Of a DNA stretch of 64,000 nt, positions 1 to 13,142 are shown in pieces. The stretch lies in assembly GCA_036571765.1 (NCBI GenBank), contig BROE01000022.1, forward strand, positions 12,916,282-12,980,281, written 5' to 3'. The DNA comes from Plecoglossus altivelis. Taxonomy: Eukaryota > Chordata > Actinopteri > Osmeriformes > Plecoglossidae. The notes beneath the pieces are model-generated. The model searched no databases and was not told the DNA's origin. It saw only the letters and a program-made list of their open reading frames with translations. How positions within the stretch are numbered: the first letter of the stretch is position 1; each line of letters starts with the position of its first letter. The translations under genes and the position numbers were made by a program.

Positions 1-3000
1 TAATGTTAGTGTTTGGACTCATGAAGAACATCACAAACATTGTACAATACATTCCTTGTTCAATACATTCCAGAGTATAGGTTATGTGTGCAGTCGGAGT
101 AGTTACATCTACATTCATGAGCAGAAGAGACACCATGCCTAGTCCCTGGGTGTATTAGAAATATTTTTGCAGGTCTGCAAGTGATAATAAAAACGATGTT
201 CTTTTCTGTCTTCACTGTCATTATCTGACTTTCAAGTGGAGGGCAGAAACTATCTCTGCTGCTGTCCAACTTGTGCAAATGTCAAAAGTAATGGCAACAT
301 CTGTCTTGTGTCTGGAGATATTGACATAATATTACGTGTAGCAAATTGTTTTGTGTTATGAAGTGTGTCTTGGAGATACCTCAAGCTTTATGGGTCTTTA
401 GACTCAGAATTGCAACTTGCTAGTGTTGAAATGATGAACAGTTGGTGTTGTGACTCCATCCATGAATAAATACAAGGAATTGTTCAGAGCCTGCAGAGGG
501 ATAATTCCAATTTCCAGTTTGAAGAAAATCAGCTTGTTTATGTCTTACAGCTTCTGTGCTGTGTCCAGACACATATCTTCCATGTTACTCCAAAAGGCTA
601 CAACTCAAGGTACTGAAATATGGCCCCTCCCTTCAAAATACATCTTAAACACAATTATATTATTTTATCCCTGCTTTCAAAGGTCACATGCACCTCTTAT
701 TCAATAAGTATTTACTGACCTTGTCACCTGTTTTGTATAGTTTCGAAAGGAATGAATTAAGATTCCAGGGCTCCAGTAATGGAAAAGTGTTTAATTTCGC
801 TCTGACATTAAAATGTTGTGCCTCTTAGGCATTTTGTGGCACGTTGCTTGACGCCTGCTCTCTGGCTCCCAGAATGCCCCCTGTGTTCCACTAAAACACT
901 TCAATCACAGTGAAAGATCAAAGGAGCTGTTAAACTAATCAAGTGGAGACACCAGAGATGAAACTCCCAGTGTGTTCAACATTTTTCCTATAGTGTGAAC
1001 CTCTCTCTACCATAACCCTATTAACATGCAGGAGGAATTCACACAGGCTTTTAGAAGGCTCTTTGTATACACAGCAAACAATGAGCCTAAACAAATAGAC
1101 TGTAGTGGATATGAACCATTGCATACCCTAAAAAATCTTCATACATCCTGCCACACAATCTTCTTTGAAGTGTTCAAAGATGGACTATAATCGTTTGCAA
1201 TATTTTTAACTGCACCATAAAGCAGATATTATGTCCCATCTTATCCCACAGAACGAAAACCCTCAAGTCAAAAACTGAGGTGATTGGAAAGATTTCAGGC
1301 TCTAGGGCTAAATCTCTGCAATATAGGGTTTGACAATATTCTATATGTAGTATTTAACAACATTACATCTATTCGTTTTTCCCAGACATTACTGGGATAT
1401 ACACAGGCCTCGTTTAAGCCATTTGAGAAATATCCACTAAATGAATATGACTGTTCTAGAACCAGAGCTGATATCCAATATCAAACCAGCAAGAAGGAAA
1501 AATGGCTGATAACATTTTCAAATCCAATTTAAACCATCTGTCTAGGATGTTAGAGGTTGTGGTAAATCCTGTATTGTTTTTGGTTCTTTATTAAATGACA
1601 TGGCACACAATGATAAACCACCCTTGCTTCTAAAGCACTCATACACAGTCATGAAGAACTTACTTTACAACCCAGCATAGGAGGGGGGAGCAGAGGAGTG
1701 AAGCAGGTGTTTATCGTGAGCACCCCAGTAGTGAAGCTTAGGCAAACTAAGATATTCCATTTTAATGCTTGTGCTTCTGCATCAATAATACCACAGCACA
1801 AAACCTTTCATTCTTTTATCACTGTTTCTGAAAAGGCTGCAGTGTTGAGTAATAAGTTGTTACCAGGCAACAACAACAGAAGTTTATGGACAAGAGGTCG
1901 TAGGTGAGGTGGCTTTCATTTTCTCCTCGAAAAATAATCTCCTGGACCTATCAAATCAGTTTAGTTTTTTATATGTGAAGGTTGGAGAAGTAAGTGACAA
2001 GGTGCACACCTTGATCTTCACACAAAGATGTACATTGATGTTGAACATCAGTGAAGTTAGGCTACAAACTTAGACGAAACCTATTTAGAAAACCATTTAA
2101 ACACAAATCCTTATACACTACAAAAAGAGCATTGCCACATTTCACCATGGCACTTCCGAACTGTTGCACATTCAATTAGTAAACTTTTTTTTTAACATCC
2201 CTACCTATTCATCATTCATTTGTTGTGTCTTATGTCATCTTATTTAAAATCACACATATGATTATACTTGTCTTGGCGTATGTATCTTATTGTTAGGACT
2301 CATTAATTTACAAAAGTATCATTCATCACATTTAAAATGGGTTGAACGCACTTAGGCAATCACTTAAGCTCCATATAAGAATGTAATGTTCTAGAAACAA
2401 TTATAATTTGAATTGTCTCTACACCTTGATCACCAGTTAATTGACTTCCTTAATGAGCCTTTGATGTCCTAAATGAAAAAAAGTCATGCTGTAGTAAAAC
2501 ATGTCATTGCAGAAATAAACATGGACAACATTACTGAAATGTAGCAATTAATGATCACTGACACAGGCTCATTAAGATAATGGAAAGATTTGAGTGTGAA
2601 AGAATAGAAGTGTGTGTTTGTTTAACTGATGCCCAGTTGCACTCAATGTCAGTGTGTGTGTTCACCAATCATCATTGCATTAAATTTGAACTGCACATCT
2701 GATGTATGATGCAGCATATTTCTTAAAGTGTTTTAACCTGGAAACAATTCTTCTTTTTACTTTTTCATGCACACGTAATTTGCACAACAACATTCATTCC
2801 TGGTATGGTAACAACGGAAATACAGCTTGGCAAAACATAGACAACAGTACCAAGTGCAAAGTGTATTTAAAACTTCTTGTTAAATTGTAAAATTCTCATG
2901 CATTGGAAAATGTCTTAAAGCATATTATCACTAGCCATGATCATTTCGTGCTGTTCTGACATTTATAGCTGTATCAGAACAACAATTATAAGACAAGAAG

Positions 3001-5886
3001 CTACATCTTGACAAAGTCTCCATCCTATTATTACGGTAGACATTGACAAGGCTCCTAACTCTCTGGGAGCCTACTCTTACTTTCCCTCTGTCAGTTCCTC
3101 TCACATCCCTCTTGCAGGAAGTTAATGATGCCGGCAACAAGATGAATCACCTTAGATGCCGTGCCGAGCAGCTCTGACAACAGAGAAGCCGCTTGCCTGA
3201 CACCTGCTCTGAAGCAGGGGTAAGACTGATAGTCTCCAGCTCTTGCTACCTGCTACCTGTAGAGGCTGAGCTATGTCTGTCTGGAGAGGAACTATCATTC
3301 TAACAAACCGGGAGTGAAAATAGCTTGAGAAATGTGGCACAACACCCTCCAGTCAACAGGAGTGTTAAAGAACTATCTTCAGACGCTGCATTGATAGAAT
3401 CCTGTGGACATCAATAGAAATAAAAATGTTGTTATTGTATGACTGATAACAGAAAACAGTCAGCTATTCAACAACAGTGCACAACCATTGAGTTTGTGGG
3501 AACAACAACACTGACAGTACAGTTCACATATAAAATCCCAAATGAATCTTGTTGGTGTAGAGTGATAGTTCAAGAACCCATGGGCTTCAATGTAGACTAC
3601 ATGTCTATCTACATAAAAGCTCTGAACTCCACAGGGGATTAACTGTGCGTCGTTTTCAGAAAGCCAAAACAAGCTTAACTGGCTGTACGTTGAGTGTTCC
3701 TTCCTATCTGGACCTCCATAGCATTTGCTCTGGTCTAAAGTCCAAGGCCAGAGTTAGCATGGGGATGCTTCACTAGGCCATGGCAGGATCAATCATCTGT
3801 CTTCGACTTATAAATGATGAAGTCACATTGTTGAGGGTCACAGCATTGCTAATAAAAGTGCAATGCCAGCTATTTATTACAATCAGAACCGTAACTCTGT
3901 ATGAAAATGTGGACGAGTGGAAGGGTGGTAAGACACACACACACTCTCACACACATAGTTGTGTATCTTACAATCAAACAACCATTGACACAGACATTCA
4001 ATTAAATGTTAAATATTAAGTATTTGCCCCTGGTTTTACTTTGGTATTAAACATACTGTCACAGTACATAATTAAATTCGGACTATTGGATTCTATAAGA
4101 AGTTGATTAACACACTCGTGATCCTGACCCCAAAGTCACAGAATTACAGTATCATCATGATCACAGCAATAATGGGACAATACCAAATGAGAAAACAAAA
4201 CAAAACTAGCACCTTGGAAGGGAATTAACTGATGAGCAAGGATCTCCTGAGCCCAGACTGATGGCTTAACTCCTGGGTTCCTGCAACTCCACTGCGGATC
4301 CCTCTAATGCCTGGAAAGATTTCGCACGAACAGTGTTAAAAACTATACTCAAAATGTTTAAATCCAAGTAAACAAAGACAACATCAACAATTATGCACAT
4401 GCCACTGTTTAACTGCTTTGTGGGATGACAGACTGGAGCTGCTCTTCCCTCCCTCATCCAAGATGTCCCCATGCATCACGGACGTCAGGGATCTCAAGGC
4501 TCCTCATATATCATGTATCAGATTAGGGTAACAAATTAATGGCACTCATCAATGGACACATATTCAATCATTAGAATGGCATAATTACCATAGAAATGAC
4601 TGAAGTGTCTCTGGCTGTCATATATAAACTGTGTGGTGTGTGGCGACGGGCAGCTCTATGGGACTGAGGTGTCTGTGTGTTCCTGTGAGTGACATACTGT
4701 GGAGACAGCAGGAAGCTAGACTCCTGTAGGGTCACCTGTTGTCACCTGCTAGTGAGGTGTGTGTGTGTGCGTGCTGGGGGTGTGTGTGTGTATGCATTTT
4801 TGGCTGTGTCTATGTGTGTGAATGTGTCTATTTGTTTGTTGATATTGATACTGGTGCACTAGTGTCACCTTGAAGTGAGAAGAATGTAACGGTTGGATTT
4901 GCAAAGTGGTACCTTGACTGCTACAGACAGATGATGATGCAGATGGGTGTTTCATGGATATGATGTAGGCTAGGATGCAAAACTGGTCACTGAGCATTCG
5001 CCTTATACAAACTCAACTATCTCACATTGAAAAGACAACCCACTTCTCATATTAGTTAGCTAGACTTTTACAAAGAGTGAGTCCACTGTAATTTTAGAAT
5101 AACAGACATATTTGGGATGATGTCATCCGAATGTGTACAGACTGACTGCTTGGCTTCCTGTGGTGACATGGGGGCGTTTGCATCCATAATTGAGGGATGA
5201 AGGTGGCGATCCCACTGACACGTTCTGTAATGACAGTCTGTGAATGTCATCCCGGCAAACAGATTATACTGTGACGAAGCACCACGTCTTGGACAGACGC
5301 TGTTGTTACGAAACTGTTGTAGCGTCTGTTTGACCAGGTGTTTGATCTCTGCTTCAACCACGTCTGTTGATATTACAAGCCCTCGCCTTCACAGCTCAAG
5401 GATTTGGCCAAGGGGTCAAGGAGACTGGACGGAGTAGTATCTAATCTCTGTATATCTATGTGGCCTTGAGAAACACTCCTCTCCTCTCAAGTCAGTTTGA
5501 CTGCAGCAGTAAACGGAAGATAATATCTAAATCGTTTAATGCCGGAAAACATTTCTAAGGTAAAAAATTAAGTTTGGCTATTCCAATGCATATTTACTAG
5601 CACTCATACACTGACCTGTCTGCAGTTATTTTTCATTTATTTTGATATTGGCCCCTATCTTGGCTGTGCTGAATTTTTTGGGGTAACATGTTTTAATCTG
5701 CTACCTATCTCTCCATCTGTTACTTTGGTGAATTTCAAACATACAGTGAATTTATGACATACATGGTCTGCATGGGTCAGTACCTTCTAACTCCTCTCTC
5801 CTTTCTCAGACACAAGGAGGGCTGTGTTCTGGTCCGTTTGAGCTAGCACTCCAGCGAGTGGAGATCCAAGTGGGGAAGGGTGTGTG

Positions 5887-5890
<4 letters not shown>
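1..5890. other. Non-coding stretch, no gene recognised
   Basis: AT-rich intergenic DNA. All ORFs are under 100 codons and none has a recognisable domain or a convincing pair of splice signals. A (GT)-rich tract lies near 4757-4825. I see no full mobile element here. Confidence 0.6.

Positions 5891-5932
<42 letters not shown>
5891..5932. repeat. (AG)n microsatellite
   Basis: An uninterrupted AG dinucleotide run of about 21 units, read directly. The flanks carry GT and AG-rich sequence. Confidence 0.98.
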
Positions 5933-5935
<3 letters not shown>

Positions 5936-7878
5936 CGGCAGCAGTCTCTACGGTTCTGATCTCCTCTATTCATTAGCACGCCGGTCACAGCGGTGCGGCC
6001 GGCGCAACGAAGTGGAACCCCTCAGCGGCGGCCTGTGGGGACTGTCATGGCGAGTGACGGAGACAGATCGCAGGTGGACCAGGGAGGAGTCCTGCCGTAG
6101 ACAGACCACTCTGCCAGCAGGGGGACTTTGGAGCGACATTTGTTTTCAGCTCAGGAGAAAAATGTTCTAATTAACCTTTAAGTGCATCGCTTGATTTCGT
6201 ATTGCTGTAGAGAGAGAGACTGCCAGAAACTTGACATTTTTTGCTTTTTTATGTTTGCAGAACAACACAGGTTTAGATTTTTTTTACTTGGATCTGGTGG
6301 GAATGCAGGGAAGTGTTGAGGTGCTGAGGGAACCACAGCCTGTTTGATGGCAGCTTTGTTCATACATGTGTAAAATAGGAATACAAGCCAACAGACATCT
6401 GTTTCATAGAAATATCTTGGAATTATGGAAGTTGGTGGCTGCATATACATTTACAATGTAGATCAGGGGCTCTGTCTCTGACTCATGAGAAGTAATATTT
6501 TAGGGACAAACCAGATTCTTGATTCTTGTACCCCTCTCCCTTTAACAAACAGCAAGATTTGCCAAGTAGATGTGACCGTTCAGCCCTGGGTTAGCAACAG
6601 GGTCAACAGCCTGGTGGAGATGTTCTACCAAATACGGCTATGCAATCTAAGGAGTGAAGACATTTAATGCCAGCGCTTGTATTTACTAGACGAGTTGCCC
6701 TCGGGTATAACAGACTACGCTTTTCCCACAAATAAATCCAGAATGGCTATCCCAAGAAGATTTCCGCAAGCCTGGAGAGGTTCATGCTTTAGATTAAAAA
6801 ATGTGTGATTCTGTTGCCATCTGGCTGGAGAGAAGGAATTTGAGAACTGCGCACGTGCCAGTTTGATGCCGCATCTTGGAATGGGCTATTACTTTCTAAA
6901 TGGCTCTAGGCTGCGTTCTCCATGCATTTCTCCTATAGCATCAGCTTGTTTTCTGCTCTCCCTCTCATTTTTCCTAAAGTTTAAAAAGTAATCTCGACTC
7001 AGAGCCATGTGTTATGATAAGGAATCTCAACTGGGTCAAGGACTCTGAGTAAGTCATTCAGCAGTAATTACAGCACTCAGCGATGCCACTATTCAACCAT
7101 GCTTCACCACCAGCTTTGAGATACAATACCATTCCAGGATTTGGAAGGCCATTGTTTCGTCTTTCCTCATGAGTGAAATCATTTTCCTGGTATTTTGTTT
7201 CCTTTGAGAAGCCGAGTCTGTAATTAAGCTGGCTGAGTTAATATCTGGCCGCCGGGGAGAGGGAAACTGTACAGAGAATTCACCTCCAGTATTCTTCTGC
7301 CTATAGATCAACCAGTCAGTTTAGTGCATGTGTAGGTTATGCTTTTGAGATGGCCTGTAACTGAATGAGAAAAGGGTTCAATATTTTGATAGTTGTTAAG
7401 CATCAAATCAAACTGGCCTTAAATACAAAATTATAGTTATTAATATACTGTATATGGCTATAAATACTTTCTATGGCTCTCTCTCTGTAATCACAACACC
7501 TTTAATGACAGATGTACTGTGTACACTGAACTTCTATATACATGTATCTTATGAAAACACAAGCTGTTTTATAAAAAATATAAAATAAATTGACACTTAG
7601 GTGCTGCAGGGATAAACCAAAGACCAATTACCAATTCAGGTATAAAGCTATTTCATGTGGTAGTGAAAATCATTTCCTGGTAGAAGATGATTCAGGTTTA
7701 TACTATTGCATCCTCCATTCAACTGTAGACGTGCCTCTGGTCTCTGTGTCTGTCTCCAGTGAGCATAGAAGCCTCTGGCCTGAGTATTTGAAGTTTTTTA
7801 ATCCGCTGTTCTAGAGACTAAGGTCACCTTTCATGCTCTCTCTCTCTTTCTCTCTCTCCTTTCCTCCATTTATCTCCC
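5933..7878. other. Non-coding stretch; possible Ig-like ORF fragment at 7590-7770
   Basis: No gene is recognised. A plus-strand ORF at 7590-7814 contains a DSGLYYC string, the form of the second-cysteine motif of immunoglobulin V-like domains. No tryptophan or first-strand pattern, splice signals or partner exons are visible, so it is not called as a gene. Confidence 0.4.
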
Positions 7879-7940
7879 CCTTCCTTCCTTCCTTCCTTCC
7901 TTCCTTCCTTCCTTCCTTCCTTCCTTCCTTCCTTCCTTCC
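7879..7940. repeat. (CCTT)n microsatellite
   Basis: About 15 tandem TTCC/CCTT units read directly, embedded in a longer CT-rich tract (7838-8000). Confidence 0.98.
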
Positions 7941-10075
7941 TCTCTCCAGCCCTTTCCCTCTCTCTCGCTCTCCCTCTATCTATCTCTCCCTTCCTACCTT
8001 CCTCTCTTGTTTTATTCGCTCCTTAACTTAGTTAAGGGAACCACCCTATTTCACACGCTATTAAAAGAAGTGCGCTAACACTGGGCTGAGGGTCTAGGGA
8101 TTTAGAATGGAAAACGATGACATTTCTGAATTCTGTCTTTCAGAAAGACCTTAGGCGTCTAAAGCAGGTTTTATGACCCTGAGATTAGCCACTTTTTTGA
8201 GCTGGATGTACTGCCCTGGGCTATTGCTGCAGCGAGAAACTGATTTTCATATTGATGTGCGACGTTGAGTCCTCTCCAGTCCACATATTGGCTCATGCAT
8301 CACAAGCGCTCTGCTTTTGTCAGGCTTCACTGATAGCAAGTGAAGCAGACAATTCATAGGTTAAAAAATAAATAACATACTCTGGGATGCAAAACACGCA
8401 TTCCATTACCATTAAGATTGCATGATGTTCAATCACGCTTATTGTTAATCTGTTTATCACACACAATATGATTATGACCGTTGTCAAAATTACAGAGGCA
8501 CCTGTAATTACTCAATGACGATTAAGTCCTGCGTCACATTGTTTTTTATGTGCAAGCGTATTTGAAAATGAAGACCGTTTTACAGCTATTCTGGTTTCTA
8601 GCAAATATTTCTCTCCTCTCTCAACCAGACAGTAATTCTACACAGCATGTAACACACCCATGTAGGCCTTCAGCAGTAACATAACAATAAAAAATGTAAA
8701 AACATTTTCTTCTTGATATATCTTCTCTAAGTTACCAGCTCCAATACCCTAGTGACAAGAGAGAGAGAGAGAGGACAGAAGCTGAGACATGACATATAAG
8801 TCCCGCTACTGTCCCAGTTATCCACGCCAAGAAGAAAAGCACAGTCGGAGGACAACACGGAGCCGAGCTGTGTGTGTTACTCAGAGGAAGACCGAGGATT
8901 ATCCAGGGGGCCAGATGTGTTTCTCTCAGAGTGAAAAAAGCCTGTGCTGGAAGAGTCAGCCGAGTCCCTCGGCAGGGAACCAGAGAACAGCGGGGAGGAT
9001 GTGGTCTGCAGTCTCAAAGTCACACTCGCTCCATCTCTCTCCGTGCTCTTTCTGTGGCAATGACATCATCTTTCATACAGCACCATGAGGTTGGCTGCTT
9101 AACTCAGACAAACATCAGTCTCTCTTTGCTCAGAGGAAAATACCATCCAGGTTTACCTCCATACAACATGCAGTATGATAGGCTATATGTCAGATTGTAA
9201 CCATTTTGTCAAAAAATAAAATGCATGATTCATTATTTTCAAGTCCATCTGCATATTTTGTTAGACTATTTAAAAAACATAATTAGTCACAAATGTTTTA
9301 AATTGTATTCCTAAGATGAGAGTGTCAGGTGTGTGCAGCATTACTCTGAGGAGGGCTGGGCAACAGCAGTGACACCCAGCAGACCTTGAGCTATGGCCTC
9401 TCCGTCAGAGCAGCCAGCCTGCCTCACTCTCTCCAGATTGCGTTTTATTGAACCAGAGCTTGTCAGCATTTTTGGAGAGCTGGTAAAATATAATTGTGTC
9501 ATCCTTTATAAAGCAGTGACAGCGCCTACAGAAGCTTCATTACTCTGTGTTTTATTAGGGTGTGAAAAGATTCCCCTTGTGATGAATAACAGCAGCCTGA
9601 CATAGCCAAGGTAAAACACACAAAAGCAAACGTGCTCCGCCACATAAACATGGATCATTACAAATGAAATCAATTCAGGTAAAGAATTATGGCTTGTACC
9701 CTAAATGGTTTCAATCGTATGCTCATCAATACGCATATTGATTCAACGAGGTTATGACATCGACGCATGTGAGAACGAGCAAGACAGTACACTTGGTAAT
9801 ATCTGCTCACCGCTGCCACAAAAGATGCAACACAGAAGAAACTGACAACTCTAAATCAATCATGATTTTGTTAATACCACTGTATTGATAAATTACTGTC
9901 AATAAGAAACAATAAAAAACAAGTCTGCCATAATATGATCCAACGTGACACATCATGAAAATTACAACTAAAAAGCTTCGCTTGAAGGCAGAGTATACTG
10001 AGTATACTCCATTTTGCTTAGAAATAATGTTAACATGTGAGTTTCTTTTTATATCAAAGTAAATGAGCGTTCCAC
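7941..10075. other. Non-coding stretch
   Basis: No coding pattern or full repeat recognised. It includes a short (GA)n at about 8759-8773. Small overlapping ORFs at 8789-9200 have no family resemblance or splice context. Confidence 0.55.
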
Positions 10076-10180
10076 TGTTAAAAGGGCAACATCACAGAAT
10101 AGCAAGCACTTTATTTATACCTGATAAATACTTGAAGTTTAAAAACACACTGAGAGATAATTTCTTGCAAGGTATGCACT
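10076..10180 (-). repeat. Putative LTR end (3' LTR remnant)
   Basis: It begins TGTTAAAAGGGCAACA and matches 14521-14620, sharing the segments ACTTTATTT and TACCTGATAAATACT in the same order. On the minus strand it holds AATAAA about 40 nt before the terminal CA. The inner limit is not defined. Confidence 0.55.
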
Positions 10181-11050
10181 GAAAGTTCCAAGTATCTATA
10201 ATTTCCATAAAATTTAGATCCCTGGGAGCAAGGTTACCGTTGATGCAGAAGTAGCGGGTGTATGGGCTGTAGGCGCCCGCCACTTGTCATCCCAAGCGGA
10301 TTCTCCTTCCGGCTCTCGCGTTGCTGTCACTCGTCTCCAGCTCTGCGTTGGTGCTAGAAAGGTAAAAAATCCACTCAATTGCGGATCCACAAAAATGGGG
10401 CAACAGTATTTGCCAACACAGGTTCTTGCTTGGTACACTTCCCTTTACTTAGCTTTGTTTTAGGTATTGAATCCCTGCGCGTCACGTCTGCCAGCCAAAA
10501 GTCAGGCCACTGTTGCTCTCGAAGACTTTCGTATAGATCTTCAAGTTCACTCTCCAACATCCATCCCCTGTTGCTATCCTCAATGCATCTTTAACACTCT
10601 CCTGAGTTGGGGGTGTGGTCCAATTAACCAAAATAAATATTACAAGGCAAAATTGATGCCCAAAGAAACTCAATACAAGACCCATAGCCGCTGGGAGAGG
10701 CGTACACTGGGGTGCTCAAGATCAATATAGGAGGTTGAACCCTCCTTTTGGTTCATTCTTGACGGGGGGTAACCTGCTGTGTAGAACTAATGGTCAGTCC
10801 AGGAAGCCACCAACTGGGAGGATGAACTTGGTTTGGCCGGTCGGTTGCTGGGGATTCTTGTTCTTCTGTTTGCCTTCTGTTCTGTAACAGTAAAGAGCAC
10901 CGTCAGAGGTTATTATGATGCGCTGTGTATGTTGGTGCTTCCTTATCCCCTGGCCAGAGGATGTAAACTTTGTGCCCCCCCCTCAGCTGAGTCTGTTGCA
11001 CTGTAGATCGTATTGTTATAGGCCTGCATAAGGGCAGGTAGCTGACTAGG

Positions 11051-11407
11051 TCACTGGGCCTGGTTGGTCTGTAAGGGAACTAAAAAATCCCAAAAGGGTC
11101 CAATTGTGTCCTTACAGGTCCCATTCCCCTGAGGATGATATGCGGTTGTACGGCTTTTGGTTGAACAGCTCTTTTGGCACTTGAATACCTGGCAAAGATC
11201 CCTTATTGGTGATGACTCAAAAGCAGCTCCTCCATCTGTCAAAATATTTTCTTGGCACGTCTGGAAAAGACTCTTGTACAGTGGTACAGGCCATCTTATT
11301 TGCAGACTTGTCTCCAATATTGCAGGAGTATACCTGGAACACAGGTCAGTCATCACAAGGACATAGTGGTACCAGTCATCTTGGCATCCCAGGGAGAGGT
11401 AATCCAC
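11051..11407 (-). pseudogene. Ty3/gypsy integrase core fragment
   Basis: A 118-codon open stretch with the features of a retroviral-type integrase core. It starts with a D-Y-L-S-L segment and a V-M-T-D-L-C-S-R-Y stretch (first catalytic Asp region). This is followed by L-T-D-G-G-A-A-F (second Asp) and the hallmark T-T-A-Y-H-P-Q-G-N-G, after which the third acidic residue is expected. It is a fragment only: no zinc-binding N-terminus or chromodomain is readable around it. Known role of the family: insertion of element cDNA into the host genome. It is non-functional here. Confidence 0.85.
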
Positions 11408-11925
11408 CCTAACAACTTCAAATGGATATGAGGTGGTTATGGGTAATAAAAGAAACTTTCACCTCAGGGTCAACGTTTGCACACATGCACCTCAAGCAGT
11501 TTCGGTCCACTCTTTAACGTCCTAGGTCATCCTGAGCCAGTGACAGCGCTGCCTTAGAGCCAACATCCTTTTGCTACAAGGATGGACCATCTCTTCATGG
11601 TATGTTCTCCACACACTTTTGTCTTCCTGTTCTGGAACAATAATTTTTCTTTACAAACCCTTCCCAGCACACAAGTATTTTGTTCCATTTTCAAACAGGG
11701 TGATAAGGACGCACATACCTCTGGCCAGTGTATTTCCTGTTCCTTCTACCATTTTATTTGGGCAAGATCTGGGTGCTTGACCTGCTGTTTCTCCCACATT
11801 CAATCTCCTTCAACCATCGCCTGATCTACACACACTGGTAAGATTTTCCTTCCAGACTCGGGCAACCTGGACAACGCAGCCAGATTCCTGTTTTCTGTAC
11901 CAGGTCGATATTTAATGGCGTACTT

Positions 11926-11959
11926 GAGGGAGAGAGAGCACAAGAGCTCTCTCTCCCTC
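11926..11959. repeat. Perfect hairpin, 14-bp arms, 6-nt loop
   Basis: Arms at 11926-11939 and 11946-11959 are exact reverse complements (GAGGGAGAGAGAGC and its complement). It sits in the stretch of the gypsy element where the reverse transcriptase should be. Confidence 0.95.
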
Positions 11960-12062
11960 ACCACCCACACTCAAGCATGTTCTTGAGTAAGATTTGTAGT
12001 TCTACATACAGATTTTGAGGAGCAAGTCAGTACCTCTCCCAACTTGGGGCCCCTGAACCAAT

Positions 12063-12380
12063 TTATATATAATGCTTCACAATACAAGTGCAGCTAAAGA
12101 CCTCGCAATGGCTAGAGAAACTTTTGTACCTTTGCAGAAGGCGGGTCCTCTTTCCGTCTTGGTCAGGGGTTGACCCATCTTCCTGTAAGGACATCACAGG
12201 AGGTGACTTGGTATTATTGACCTCCACTCTTGCCTCCACCCGCCTTACTGCCACCTCCGCCATAATGTTGAGCACCACCTCCTGTTCTCCTTGTATGTCA
12301 GCTGCAGACACTTTGGTCACATGGGCCAATGGCTGAAATTGAGGCATCTCTACTGGGTAGGGGTGGGGAATGCAGATCAT
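12063..12380 (-). pseudogene. Gypsy protease-RT linker and start of reverse transcriptase
   Basis: A minus-strand open stretch downstream of the protease in element orientation. It contains a G-E-Q-E-V-V-L segment and, near its end, L-L-Q-R-Y-K-S-F-S. This resembles the start of gypsy reverse transcriptases (a 'leucine-leucine-x-x-tyr/phe ... phe-ser' entry). The palm motifs that should follow are absent, so the core is deleted just after this point. The assignment is by position and weak motif. Confidence 0.5.
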
Positions 12381-12500
12381 GCAAGGTACCTTTTCTCCCT
12401 TAAAGGTGGCCAGGGTTTACCCCACTTGCCATTCTGTACTGGTATCAGGGATAGGTTCGACAACCACATTACAAGATGGGTTAGTAGCCCTGTATACCTG

Positions 12501-12560
12501 AACTAAAAAACACCTGGAATGGTCCTGTCTCCACAGGACCATTCCAGGTGTTTTTTAGTT
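12501..12560. repeat. Perfect hairpin, 28-bp arms, 4-nt loop
   Basis: Arms at 12501-12528 and 12533-12560 are exact reverse complements with loop CTCC, read directly. It lies in the gypsy element between the protease and the linker. No flanking terminal repeats suggest a separate transposon. Confidence 0.98.
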
Positions 12561-12614
12561 TCACCATGCCCTTATAAGGTGGAGGGGGTCCCCAAGTGGC
12601 AACCTACTGGCAGT

Positions 12615-12959
12615 TCACAAATGTTCAAGCCCAGGCCTGTCCTGTATCCAAAGGCCAGGTGGTAAAGCAAACAGCCCTAGGTGAGTCCCGTGAGTGAGAG
12701 CAGACCATATAGGTCCAATAATGTTCATGCCCAGTATGTCCTTATCTGATCCCAAGTATTCATCATTGACAATTATCATGGATTTTCCAGTTGCATGGAC
12801 ACTTCCTGCCATACAGTCAACCACTGTATAGCCAGCATAAGGGATGTCCAATCCATTAGGGTCAGCCAGGGGGTATTGTCGACAGTAGCCACTTTGGTCT
12901 AGGTGTCCCCTGAACGAGCTTCGACTCAACAATATGACCTGTGATCCTATATCTAGCAC
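12615..12959 (-). pseudogene. Gypsy retropepsin-like protease fragment
   Basis: The open stretch begins with L-D-I-G-S-Q-V, a D-x-G-S active-site segment typical of gypsy aspartic proteases (here with Ile where Thr/Ser is usual). Later it has the I-L-G-M-N-I-I segment that matches the conserved C-terminal 'ILG' part of the fold. In element orientation it lies between the gag-like part and the RT remnant, as expected. No intact polyprotein frame joins it to its neighbours. Confidence 0.8.
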
Positions 12960-13142
12960 AAATGGGATATTAAATGCATATGTTTTTATGGAAAGATCGG
13001 GACATTCAACAAAGGCAGACTTGGCTGTGATGTGGGCCCTATAGCCTGGGTTACTGCCCCCACTGCTTGGCCCTCAGCTGCAGGGGACGTTACAAATCCT
13101 AAGGCCCTTGTGGTCTGTGAGGGTCCTAGCACTGAAGATTTT

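Noticed and set aside
5068..5361. Minus-strand 97-codon ORF with a helical-looking N-terminus
   Set aside because: It depends on a GTG start, has no recognisable family, and lacks good splice signals at both ends.
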